Assembly (NCBI GenBank): GCA_910586195.1
Contig: CAJUHO010000008.1
Location: 1-47,371, forward strand
Source of the DNA: an uncultured Bacilli bacterium
GTDB lineage: Bacteria > Bacillota_I > Bacilli_A > RF39 > UBA660
Direction: 5' to 3'
Length of the DNA stretch: 47,371 bases
Each line of letters opens with the position of its first letter. Position 1 is the first letter of the stretch. Under the pieces are notes generated by a model, which had not been told where the DNA came from, ran no database searches, and saw only the letters and a list, made by a program, of their open reading frames with translations. A program made the position numbers and the translations under genes. Below, in pieces: positions 32,447-39,475 of this stretch.

Positions 32447-34588
32447 TCATAAATATTTTTGAAGTTGACAAAACATCTCCTTTTCCCCTTCTGTACTAAA
32501 CGAAAATCGCATACTAAAAGGATAAGACAAAAGTTCTTCTATCTTGCGCTCTCTTATCTCATAATTATAAAGATAAGTATAACCATCCTGATAGACTATT
32601 GGAAATTTTCTTTGCTGATAATCTTTTAAAAAATAAGAAAAATGTGACTCTTCAATATCAAAAATATTTTCTTTAATATCCATTACAACAACACGATTAT
32701 AAATAATAACTTCTAAACTTGGAATAAAATGAAATACTTCTTTAAAGTGTGTAAAAAGATGAATTATTTCCTTATTACTTAATTCTACGGATAATGTTAC
32801 TCTTTTATAACCTAATTTTAACAAATAATAAATTGTATAAATATTTGCTACATTGAAAGTATAGTCACTAATAGATTCATACTCTGGTTTTTTATAGGTT
32901 TGATGTAGCAAAGATTTTGCTTCTTGTTTCTTTTTAGCCTCGATAGAAAAACAGTTTGGTAATTCAGCATATTTTTTATACATGTCAGCTGGTAGATAAA
33001 TCCTAGAAGGATGCATTTTTAGGGCAACTTTTAATTGCTCCTCATTTTGAACTTCTACACAAAACTCACTCTGTGGCGCAACTTCTAGTTTCGAAAACAA
33101 AACATCCTTTTCTATAAAGGAACTTTTCCTCTCCTCTCGCAAAAGGGAAAGTTTAGAAGTCAGCATTCTACGTAACTCGTTTAAAGTATGAATAGAAATA
33201 AAAATATTATTATCCATATCAATATCTATATTTTCCAATATAAATGGAGTATTGCCCAATTTACCTAACTGCCTTGTTATCTGCTCTTTTGTAATAGGCG
33301 CCGTTTTGGCCATTTCTACTTTCTCTAATTTTTCAACAATAGTATTTTCCTTATCAGTTATTGTTATTTCAAGTGGCATATTTATTTTAGCAGCAACGGA
33401 AAATAAAATCGGAATCTTTCGCATCTTCAAAGAAGAAAGAGATTGTAATAGATATTTACTGGTCGTTTTATAAACAGTATCCTTCTCTACCAGATGAATT
33501 TTATTATCGAGCTCAATAATATCATTCGCATTTGCTTTAGAAATTAGTTGGCCTTTCTCATCATAAATAAAATTTGCCACAAATCCTTCCTGTGCTTTTT
33601 GAAAACGAATGCCATCCTCTTGATAAAGCGGATAAGCAAGACGTATTTTAATTCTTTTTTTATTAATAGCAATTACCTGCCCAATTTTAAGTCCTAAATG
33701 ATTTGATGTCGCGGAATTTCTAATATCATCTGAAAATAAACGACCTGTAGTAAATTCACGATTAAACAAAATCTTCAATTTATCTAACTCTTCTTCATAG
33801 GAAAATGGCGTTTTATCTATTAATCTTCGATAAAAACTGGTAATGAAACCTACATAGGCTGCCGACTTCATTCTCCCTTCTACTTTAAAAGAGTCAATAC
33901 TACTATTTAACAAGTCCTCAATGTATGTAGAAGTATTTAACTCCTTCGTACTAAGAAGATATCCTTCCTTCAATTTTTTATCCTTTTTATATAAAGCATA
34001 AGGAAGTCTACAACAACCTGTACATTCTCCACGATTAGCACTTCTTGCCCCAATCATACTACTCATTAAACATCTACCAGAGTAACTTATGCATAGTGCC
34101 CCATGAATAAATACTTCCTTTTCAATAGGAACAGAAATATTCTCAATTTCTTCAAGACTCATCTCACGTGGTAATACGACACGTTTTACTCCTATTTCAT
34201 GTAATAGAGAAATAGCATCTAGCGAGCAGGCATTCGCTTGGGTTGAGGCATGAATTTCTAAATTGGGAAATTTCTCGCGTACAAGATACATTAACCCAAA
34301 ATCTTGCATAATAACAGCATCTACTCCCAGCTTATGTAAAAATCGAATTTCTCCTAAAAAATCATCTACTTCCTCATCCTTTACCATCACATTCATTGTA
34401 ATATAAATTTTTACACCATATAAATGACATAATCGGGTAGCCTTTTCTACTTCACTAGAGGTAAAATTAGCAGCATACCCTCTAGCATTAAATTTCTTTA
34501 GTCCTAGATAAACAGCATCTGCACCACTGGCAATTGCACATTCTAAGCTCTCATAATCTCCTACTGGAATTAATAATTCTTTTCTCAC
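32447..34588 (-). CDS. Peptidase U32 family protein (RlhA/TrhP-like RNA hydroxylation type)
   Basis: 713 aa. The family core is clear: VGDYESLECAIASGADAVYLGLKKFNARGYAANF (residues 8-41), a TIM-barrel pattern, and the signature EVFIHGALCISYSGRCLMSSMIGARSANRGECTGCCRLPY (about 158-197) with the cluster of cysteines thought to hold an Fe-S centre. Members include E. coli RlhA and TrhP and Bacillus TrhP1/P2, which act in 5-hydroxycytidine or 5-hydroxyuridine formation in RNA. The long form with a DUF3656-type extension (after about 380) is nearer to RlhA. The start is GTG with GGGCGTGA upstream. Confidence 0.88.
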   Translation of the reverse strand: MRKELLIPVGDYESLECAIASGADAVYLGLKKFNARGYAANFTSSEVEKATRLCHLYGVKIYITMNVMVKDEEVDDFLGEIRFLHKLGVDAVIMQDFGLMYLVREKFPNLEIHASTQANACSLDAISLLHEIGVKRVVLPREMSLEEIENISVPIEKEVFIHGALCISYSGRCLMSSMIGARSANRGECTGCCRLPYALYKKDKKLKEGYLLSTKELNTSTYIEDLLNSSIDSFKVEGRMKSAAYVGFITSFYRRLIDKTPFSYEEELDKLKILFNREFTTGRLFSDDIRNSATSNHLGLKIGQVIAINKKRIKIRLAYPLYQEDGIRFQKAQEGFVANFIYDEKGQLISKANANDIIELDNKIHLVEKDTVYKTTSKYLLQSLSSLKMRKIPILFSVAAKINMPLEITITDKENTIVEKLEKVEMAKTAPITKEQITRQLGKLGNTPFILENIDIDMDNNIFISIHTLNELRRMLTSKLSLLREERKSSFIEKDVLFSKLEVAPQSEFCVEVQNEEQLKVALKMHPSRIYLPADMYKKYAELPNCFSIEAKKKQEAKSLLHQTYKKPEYESISDYTFNVANIYTIYYLLKLGYKRVTLSVELSNKEIIHLFTHFKEVFHFIPSLEVIIYNRVVVMDIKENIFDIEESHFSYFLKDYQQRKFPIVYQDGYTYLYNYEIRERKIEELLSYPFSMRFSFSTEGEKEMFCQLQKYL

Positions 34589-34636
34589 TATATCACGCCC
34601 TAAACACCCCTATTCTATCATACTTTTAAAGTTTTG

Positions 34637-34666
34637 TTGATAATTCTATGCAACTATAAATATAAT
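34637..34666 (+). promoter_or_regulatory. Promoter for leaderless gene 34672-35040
   Basis: TTGATA (34637-34642) and TATAAT (34661-34666) are 18 bases apart. The -10 ends 5 bases before the ATG, so the transcript would start at or within a base or two of the start codon. Confidence 0.7.
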
Positions 34667-34671
34667 AAAAT

Positions 34672-35040
34672 ATGAATAATAACGAGAATAGTGAACAATT
34701 AATTAGACGACTTTCTTTTGATAATCTCATCTGGGGAGTTTATCTATTAATTGCCATTGCTAATATTTATGGAGATGAACTAATAAAACTAGCAATCCGA
34801 ACAAACGATAGAGAACCCAGCAATCGTGCTCAAAAAATATTTCTTACTATATTAGTAATTACATTAATTATCAATATCTATTTTTTTACAAGAAACTATC
34901 GGGATTTAAAAAATGATTGTGATAATGAATCATTACAAATTCGTTTTGTTGGTAGTGGCCTTTTGATACTTGCTACTTTATGTTTTATATATTCGCAAAC
35001 AAAAAACAAGACTCCGACAGAGTCTGTCTCTAATGTTTAG
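34672..35040 (+). CDS. Small two-helix membrane protein, paralogue 1
   Basis: 122 aa. MNNNENSEQLIRRLSFDNLIWGVYLL opens the protein, with membrane helices at about 19-35 and 61-79 and a third hydrophobic segment at 94-108. It is related to the protein at 35364-35744: the same MNNN start, the (D/E)NLIW-(G/V)-(V/I)-YL helix, a middle charged loop with KxF, and a DLK-N...C-D...RF segment. No ribosome site precedes the ATG and the -10 box is adjacent, suggesting leaderless translation. Function unknown. Confidence 0.65.
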   Translation: MNNNENSEQLIRRLSFDNLIWGVYLLIAIANIYGDELIKLAIRTNDREPSNRAQKIFLTILVITLIINIYFFTRNYRDLKNDCDNESLQIRFVGSGLLILATLCFIYSQTKNKTPTESVSNV

Positions 35041-35314
35041 TCTTTAACTGTTCAATCTCCTGATTTAGTGCTTTTACCATTTTCTGTAACATGATAACAG
35101 TCTCTTCCGTTGTAAACGCTTTTTCAGATGGTGTTTGATTTCTTTCTTGTTGTACTTGCCTATAAAAAGCATTGGTACTTAACACTTGAGCTGCTAACAT
35201 AAGCCAATTACCTAAAGCATTTTGCTCATTAGCAGTTAAATCATCAATTAATAGATAACCAACAACAACAGCACTTAGGGAAAAAACTTTCGCTGGAATA
35301 TTAGGAAGAGCCAT
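35030..35314 (-). CDS. Small protein with hydrophobic core and C-terminal coiled coil
   Basis: 94 aa. Residues 5-24 and 34-50 are hydrophobic (VFSLSAVVVGYLLID; ALGNWLMLAAQVLST). The last 25 residues (EETVIMLQKMVKALNQEIEQLK) form a leucine-rich coiled coil. AGGTGG lies 5 bases before the ATG, supporting a real gene. Its end overlaps the convergent 34672-35040 gene by 11 bases. No function recognised. Confidence 0.65.
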   Translation of the reverse strand: MALPNIPAKVFSLSAVVVGYLLIDDLTANEQNALGNWLMLAAQVLSTNAFYRQVQQERNQTPSEKAFTTEETVIMLQKMVKALNQEIEQLKTKH

Positions 35315-35363
35315 TCTACCACCTATTAATTATATTATGTTTTGCAAAAGAATATATTTTATT

Positions 35364-35744
35364 ATGAATAATAATACAGAAGAAATTTTAAAAACGATTA
35401 ATATGGAAAATCTTATTTGGGTTATCTATTTATTTATTATTGGCCTTAGTTTCTATGCAAATTATTTTGAAAAGGAATACTATACAAAACATGATATTGA
35501 AGCAAAAGAAAACTATCGAAAACTAAATATCTTTATTTTTTCGATAGCAATTTGTATTTATTATTATTTTTTTAAAGATAATCTAAAGGCTGTTCAAAAT
35601 TTAACTTGTGCAGATAGTTCTAAAAAAAGATTTTTAAATGAGGCCAACTTAGTAGCAGCAACTCTTGTTTTAATAGCAGGTATCATTTTATTATACATTG
35701 CTATTACTGATACACAATTAGAGACAGAAATTGCTTTTAGCTAA
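35364..35744 (+). CDS. Small two-to-three-helix membrane protein, paralogue 2
   Basis: 126 aa from ATG at 35364. Hydrophobic segments lie at about 16-33, 55-72 and 98-117. It is a paralogue of 34672-35040 (MNNN start, ENLIWVIYL helix, DNLKAVQN...C-ADSSKKRF). A TATATT box ends 5 bases before this ATG and no ribosome site is present, the same leaderless layout as in paralogue 1. An upstream in-frame ATG at 35337 is less likely because it would overlap the promoter. Function unknown. Confidence 0.62.
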   Translation: MNNNTEEILKTINMENLIWVIYLFIIGLSFYANYFEKEYYTKHDIEAKENYRKLNIFIFSIAICIYYYFFKDNLKAVQNLTCADSSKKRFLNEANLVAATLVLIAGIILLYIAITDTQLETEIAFS

Positions 35745-35970
35745 GCAAAATACACTTATTAGTAGCAGCTATTTTTCGATTATTCTTTTCTATTTCCTGT
35801 TTTGTATATTTTATTTTTTCTTTAATTCGCTCAATTTCTTGTCCATCCTCTTCTATTTGTTGTTTAATACTTTCTATTTCTTGTTTTACTTCTTTTATTT
35901 GTTTATCTTGTTCTCCTCCCTCAATTCCTTCTATATCTATAATTTCTATCTTCTCAATTTTTTCTTTCAT
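35737..35970 (-). CDS. Small charged coiled-coil protein
   Basis: About 77 aa, almost entirely Glu/Lys/Ile heptads (KQIKEVKQEIESIKQQIEED, then EIERIKEKIKYTKQEIEKN), so a single long coiled coil ending IAATNKCILLS. The ATG at 35970 has only a weak upstream GAAAGTGA; a GTG at 35979 is also possible. Low sequence complexity makes the coding call less secure than for its neighbours, and its end overlaps the convergent gene by 8 bases. Confidence 0.5.
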   Translation of the reverse strand: MKEKIEKIEIIDIEGIEGGEQDKQIKEVKQEIESIKQQIEEDGQEIERIKEKIKYTKQEIEKNNRKIAATNKCILLS

Positions 35971-36170
35971 ATTTTTCACTTTCTAAGTCTTATGCTTACC
36001 TATTCTGTTCATTCTTAAAGACTTGTCTTACTATTATAAATCTTTTTTCAAGATATTACTAGTATTATCGAAAAAATAATAAAATTAATGAACCCTTACA
36101 CTACTAAATTGATAAATAAAATATAGTGTTTATCTATACTATAATTTATCTTCATGAAAAAATACATCAA

Positions 36171-36205
36171 CAAAAAAGTATTGTTTATATAGCTTAAACA
36201 ACACT
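36171..36205 (-). terminator. Rubrerythrin terminator
   Basis: An 11-bp stem with one G-U pair (AGTGTTGTTTA / TAAACAATACT) and a 7-base loop are followed by TTTTTTG on the minus strand, 22 bases after the rubrerythrin stop. Confidence 0.85.
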
Positions 36206-36226
36206 CTTTTTATTTATAAATTTTAA

Positions 36227-36769
36227 TTATTGATAATTTTCTGCTTTTACTTCCATATAGCTTCTAGGATGAGCACATACTGGACATACATCTAGGGCAT
36301 CTTTTCCTATATAAACATGTCCACAATTGCGGCAAATCCACATCTTATCTCCATCTTTATGGAATACTTTATCATCTTTTACATTGTGAAGTAATGTAAG
36401 ATATCTTTCTTCGTGTTCCTTTTCAATTTTGGCAACTTCTTCAAATAAGAAAGCAATGCGAGTAAATCCTTCCTCTTTCGCTACTTCCGCAAACTCCTTA
36501 TACATCTCAGTCCATTCATAATTCTCACCATTAGCAGCATCCTCTAAATTTACTACTGTTTCAGGAACAGAACCACCATGTAGTTCTTTAAACCACATTT
36601 TAGCATGCTCTTTTTCATTATTTGCTGTCTCTTCAAAAATAGCAGCAATTTGCTCATAACCATCCTTTTTCGCACGAGATGCATAATATGTATATTTATT
36701 ACGTGCCTGACTTTCTCCTGCAAATGCAGTCATTAAATTTTGTTCTGTTTTAGATCCTTTTAATTCCAT
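36227..36769 (-). CDS. rbr: Rubrerythrin
   Basis: 180 aa. A ferritin-like diiron domain (residues 1-135) has the ligand motifs AFAGESQARNKYTYYA, EETANNEKEHAKMW and FEEVAKIEKEHEERY (E-x-x-H type). A C-terminal rubredoxin domain follows, with CRNCGHVYIGKDALDVCPVCAHP. It reduces hydrogen peroxide in anaerobes, using electrons passed through the Fe(Cys)4 site. It has a consensus promoter and a PerR-like box, and its own terminator, so it is a single-gene peroxide-response unit. Confidence 0.97.
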   Translation of the reverse strand: MELKGSKTEQNLMTAFAGESQARNKYTYYASRAKKDGYEQIAAIFEETANNEKEHAKMWFKELHGGSVPETVVNLEDAANGENYEWTEMYKEFAEVAKEEGFTRIAFLFEEVAKIEKEHEERYLTLLHNVKDDKVFHKDGDKMWICRNCGHVYIGKDALDVCPVCAHPRSYMEVKAENYQ

Positions 36770-36829
36770 ACTTCCATACCTTCTTTCTACTATTTATTAT
36801 CTTCACATAACTTACATAACTATTATGTT

Positions 36830-36844
36830 TTATAATAATTATCA
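36830..36844 (-). promoter_or_regulatory. PerR-like operator upstream of rubrerythrin
   Basis: TTATAATAATTATCA matches the known PerR box TTATAATnATTATAA at 13 of 14 defined positions. It begins 7 bases downstream of the -10 box and covers the expected transcription start, a position that would block transcription. Confidence 0.75.
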
Positions 36845-36850
36845 ATATTT

Positions 36851-36879
36851 ATTATATTGATTTTTACAATTCATGTCAA
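36851..36879 (-). promoter_or_regulatory. Consensus promoter of rubrerythrin
   Basis: On the minus strand TTGACA (36874-36879) and TATAAT (36851-36856) are separated by 17 bases, a perfect vegetative promoter. The -35 overlaps the last codons of the upstream pilin-like gene. Confidence 0.9.
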
Positions 36880-37334
36880 CTAGCACTATTATAAACTTGC
36901 CTTCCATTTTTAGTACAGGTTGATGTTCTCTCATCTCCCTTACAACTAACTGTCTCTCCTTTACTCACACAACTCAAAGAATATTCGTATGTATAAGTAA
37001 AATTATTAGGAGTTCCTGTTCTTGTCACACGAATACTGCCGTTTGCACAGCTATCTTTTTTATCAACATAATCCTTCAGTAAAACGGAATCCTTCAAAGT
37101 CTCCATAGTAATGGTTTTAGTCCCTGTTGCAGTAGTACTTCCCCATATATCCTCATGATACTGATCTACATATAATTTACCAGATGAAACCATAGACTCC
37201 CCATATGAAACATACTTTTTATACTTATTATTTTGTTGCAATCTACCAATAGAGGGGAAAGCAACCACCAAAATAACTGCCATTATCACGATTGTTATAA
37301 TTAACTCTACTAACGTAAATCCTTTATCTTTCAT
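36876..37334 (-). CDS. Type IV pilin-like (pseudopilin) protein
   Basis: 152 aa. It starts with MKDKGFTLVELIITIVIMAV: a short basic leader, cleavage site after Gly, Glu at +5 and a hydrophobic helix. This is the class III signal of ComGC/PilA-type pilins. The outer domain contains four cysteines (residues near 98, 125, 134 and 143). ATG at 37334 is preceded by GAGGTGG; the ATG 12 bases earlier has no ribosome site. It is separate from the Tad block and has a different leader type from the Flp-like pilin. No prepilin peptidase is present in the window. Confidence 0.88.
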   Translation of the reverse strand: MKDKGFTLVELIITIVIMAVILVVAFPSIGRLQQNNKYKKYVSYGESMVSSGKLYVDQYHEDIWGSTTATGTKTITMETLKDSVLLKDYVDKKDSCANGSIRVTRTGTPNNFTYTYEYSLSCVSKGETVSCKGDERTSTCTKNGRQVYNSAS

Positions 37335-37444
37335 AAGCCACCTCATTATTATTATACAAAGAAAAAAAGAAAAAGAAACGAATTATTTATGATTTGTCAT
37401 ACACTTTACGAGATATATTGCATAAATTACAATAGGTGAAATCT

Positions 37445-37666
37445 ATGAGTTTTAAAAATCCAAAACATCCATTTTATTGTATGTGTCAACCTTGCAAACA
37501 AAAAAGAAGAAATAGTATCCTCTACTTGGCACTTCTTTTAATTGTTTTAGTTATTATTTTCTATCAAGCATTAATTCTCATTTTTATTACTACTAAATTA
37601 AATGCTATTATTCTTTTTAGTCTTTTCTTATTCATAAGCTTTTTGGTAGTCCTTATCCTGTTTTGA
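37445..37666 (+). CDS. Small membrane protein with CxCxxC motif
   Basis: 73 aa. The polar N-terminus FKNPKHPFYCMCQPCKQKRRN has a C-x-C-x-x-C group that could bind metal. Two membrane helices follow (about 25-47 and 51-72). AGGTGA lies 6 bases before the ATG; the GTG at 37436 overlaps that site. The 3' end overlaps the convergent ysxE-like gene by 39 bases. No family recognised. Confidence 0.6.
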   Translation: MSFKNPKHPFYCMCQPCKQKRRNSILYLALLLIVLVIIFYQALILIFITTKLNAIILFSLFLFISFLVVLILF

Positions 37667-38533
37667 TAAAAATTCATAACTTTTGTTAAGATAAGTTACA
37701 AAACGATATACTCCGCTATATTTATTATAAGTATTCTTTCCTAATTCAATTTTAGGAGGGAGACTAATTAAACTAAAAAATAAATTTTCTTCATCCCTTG
37801 TAAAGGGATATTTATGCTTATAAATGTTAAATAGACTACTCATATCTAAGGTTTGATATTCACTCTGAAAAAAGTTTAAAAAATCATATATAGGAAAATC
37901 CTTTTGAGCATGGTCCCAACTAATAAAATAACTATTATCTCCTTCGATGAAATGCGCAGTTTCTATCTTATAATGTAGAAGCGCATAACGAAGGCTTTTT
38001 TTATTTTTAACCTCTTCATACCAATTATCAATTTTTCTTTTAGCATAATCTAGTGCCATATAAATCGCCGTCATGTTTCTCACTAATAAATACTCATCAG
38101 GAGCCATATAAACTTTTTTTTCAATAATATCCTGTATATCTCTATAATAGTAGTATAAATATTCAATTTTTTTTGTCATTTGTTCATATAAAGCTTTAAT
38201 ATCATCTAACACTACTTCTTTATAAAAGCTTGTCTTATTATGAAGAAGACTCAAGATATACATCATATCAACAGCCTTTTCGTCTCCACTTATTACTTTT
38301 GGTTCAATATAGGGATAAATTTCAAATGAGTCTTCTGCTTCTAAGTTGATGGGTTTTAAAACATAAGGAAAATCTTTGGAATCTAGAAAATTAAATAATT
38401 CTTTTTTATTTTTTCGTTTTTCTTTTACAACAACTTGCTTATCATCTAATGTTAGAATACGTGCATTCTTTTGATAATCATATCGCTTTGCATAAAGCTT
38501 ATATTTATCAATCACTCGTCCTGCTCTAATCAT
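37628..38533 (-). CDS. ysxE: YsxE/CotS-family spore coat protein (kinase-like fold)
   Basis: 301 aa. The layout of CotS-type proteins is visible: an N-terminal lobe with the ILTLDDKQVVVKEK strand pair, a mid-region LHNKTSF, and a C-lobe with ALLHYKIETAHFI and YFISWDHAQKDFPIYDFLNFF, corresponding to catalytic and metal-binding loops of aminoglycoside phosphotransferase-like kinases. The usual HGD is modified to LHYK, so activity is uncertain. The start overlaps the spoVID-like stop by 8 bases. In Bacillus ysxE also follows spoVID, and YsxE is a coat protein that depends on SpoVID. Confidence 0.8.
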   Translation of the reverse strand: MIRAGRVIDKYKLYAKRYDYQKNARILTLDDKQVVVKEKRKNKKELFNFLDSKDFPYVLKPINLEAEDSFEIYPYIEPKVISGDEKAVDMMYILSLLHNKTSFYKEVVLDDIKALYEQMTKKIEYLYYYYRDIQDIIEKKVYMAPDEYLLVRNMTAIYMALDYAKRKIDNWYEEVKNKKSLRYALLHYKIETAHFIEGDNSYFISWDHAQKDFPIYDFLNFFQSEYQTLDMSSLFNIYKHKYPFTRDEENLFFSLISLPPKIELGKNTYNKYSGVYRFVTYLNKSYEFLSKQDKDYQKAYE

Positions 38534-39416
38534 CAGTAGCTGGTATAATTACTTTAGAGCCCAATTCTATTTGAGATAAATCATTATATTCTTCTAATTG
38601 CTCTTTGGTAATTTTATATCGGTCTAATACAGTTGCAATAGAGTCATTTTTTCTCATAATATAAACAGTATACGCTTTATAAGTTTCTTCTGCATCATTA
38701 AATACACGGAAAATAGATTGAATATTAGATGGTTTTTCTTCCAAAGAATTGGTAGTATTTAAAGACTGTATTTTTTCCTCTAGTATCTCCTTTTTCTCTT
38801 CCTTTTCAATCTTTTCTTTTTCCTCTTGCCTAGGCGGTAAAACAGGCTCTATATCTGTCATTTTCTCTTCAATATCTTTCTCTTCTCCATCACATTCCCT
38901 ATTCTCCCTTATCTCATCATCACTAGTTGACTTAATCACTTCTATTTTTGTCTCTTCTACAGATGATTCTAGTTGTCCTTCTTCTCGTTCTAAACGTTGT
39001 AGTCTACTTTCCTGTTTTACCACTTTCTCTTCTTCCATTTTTTCAAGTTCCTTATCTACTGCATCTTCTACTGTCTCTTCTTCTAATAAAACTTCTTCTA
39101 CCCCTTCTACCAAAATATCGATTTTTACTTTTAATACCTCTTCGTCCACAACCTCATAATAAAAATCTTGAATTTCTATTTTTGTGGTATTTAAAGTAAA
39201 TGCTTCTAATAAAGTAATTTCTATAGGTAATGTATATTTAAACTCCTCTTCTATCGCACTAGCCTCTGTCATTTTATAGCGTCCGCTAATAATAAAATCG
39301 CCCTCTATATCACTTTTTGATAAAAATTTTAAAGTTTGATCAAGCGAGATAGCGGTAATTTCTCCTATCATGGTTGGGAAAAGAATTTCTTTATCAAAAG
39401 AGATTACTTTTTTCAT
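38526..39416 (-). CDS. spoVID: SpoVID-like spore coat morphogenetic protein with LysM
   Basis: 296 aa. The N-terminal domain (1-125) begins FDKEILFPTMIGEITAISLDQTLKFLSKSDIEGDFIISGRYK, which follows the SpoVID/SafA-partner pattern (F...MIGE..SISL...G...GEYK). A highly acidic Glu/Lys-rich linker follows (about 125-235). The C-terminal LysM (245-292: TVYIMRKNDSIATVLDRYKITKEQLEEYNDLSQIELGSKVIIP) would bind glycan. Bacillus SpoVID is about twice as long, mainly in the linker. It directs coat encasement around the forespore. It starts a two-gene unit with ysxE after the lon terminator. Confidence 0.83.
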   Translation of the reverse strand: MKKVISFDKEILFPTMIGEITAISLDQTLKFLSKSDIEGDFIISGRYKMTEASAIEEEFKYTLPIEITLLEAFTLNTTKIEIQDFYYEVVDEEVLKVKIDILVEGVEEVLLEEETVEDAVDKELEKMEEEKVVKQESRLQRLEREEGQLESSVEETKIEVIKSTSDDEIRENRECDGEEKDIEEKMTDIEPVLPPRQEEKEKIEKEEKKEILEEKIQSLNTTNSLEEKPSNIQSIFRVFNDAEETYKAYTVYIMRKNDSIATVLDRYKITKEQLEEYNDLSQIELGSKVIIPATDD

Positions 39417-39446
39417 ACTTATCGCTTCCTTTCATTTAATAATATG

Positions 39447-39475
39447 AAAAAAAAGGAAGTTTATTCTTAACTTCC
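39447..39475 (-). terminator. lon terminator
   Basis: The 7-bp stem GGAAGTT / AACTTCC with a 7-base loop is followed by eight T on the minus strand. It overlaps the lon stop codon. Confidence 0.9.

Noticed and set aside
35731..36018. Hydrophobic Phe/Leu-rich frame on the plus strand
   Set aside because: It is the antisense of the Glu/Lys/Ile coiled-coil gene, lacks a ribosome site and has the composition expected from reading that gene backwards.
36019..36226. Small RNA or regulatory element in the gap before rubrerythrin's end
   Set aside because: Apart from the terminator at 36171-36205, only short imperfect AT-rich repeats are visible, with no clear promoter-terminator pair.
38749..39199. 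Ser-rich and Leu-rich frames on the plus strand
   Set aside because: They are antisense to the acidic linker of the SpoVID-like gene and have no ribosome site.
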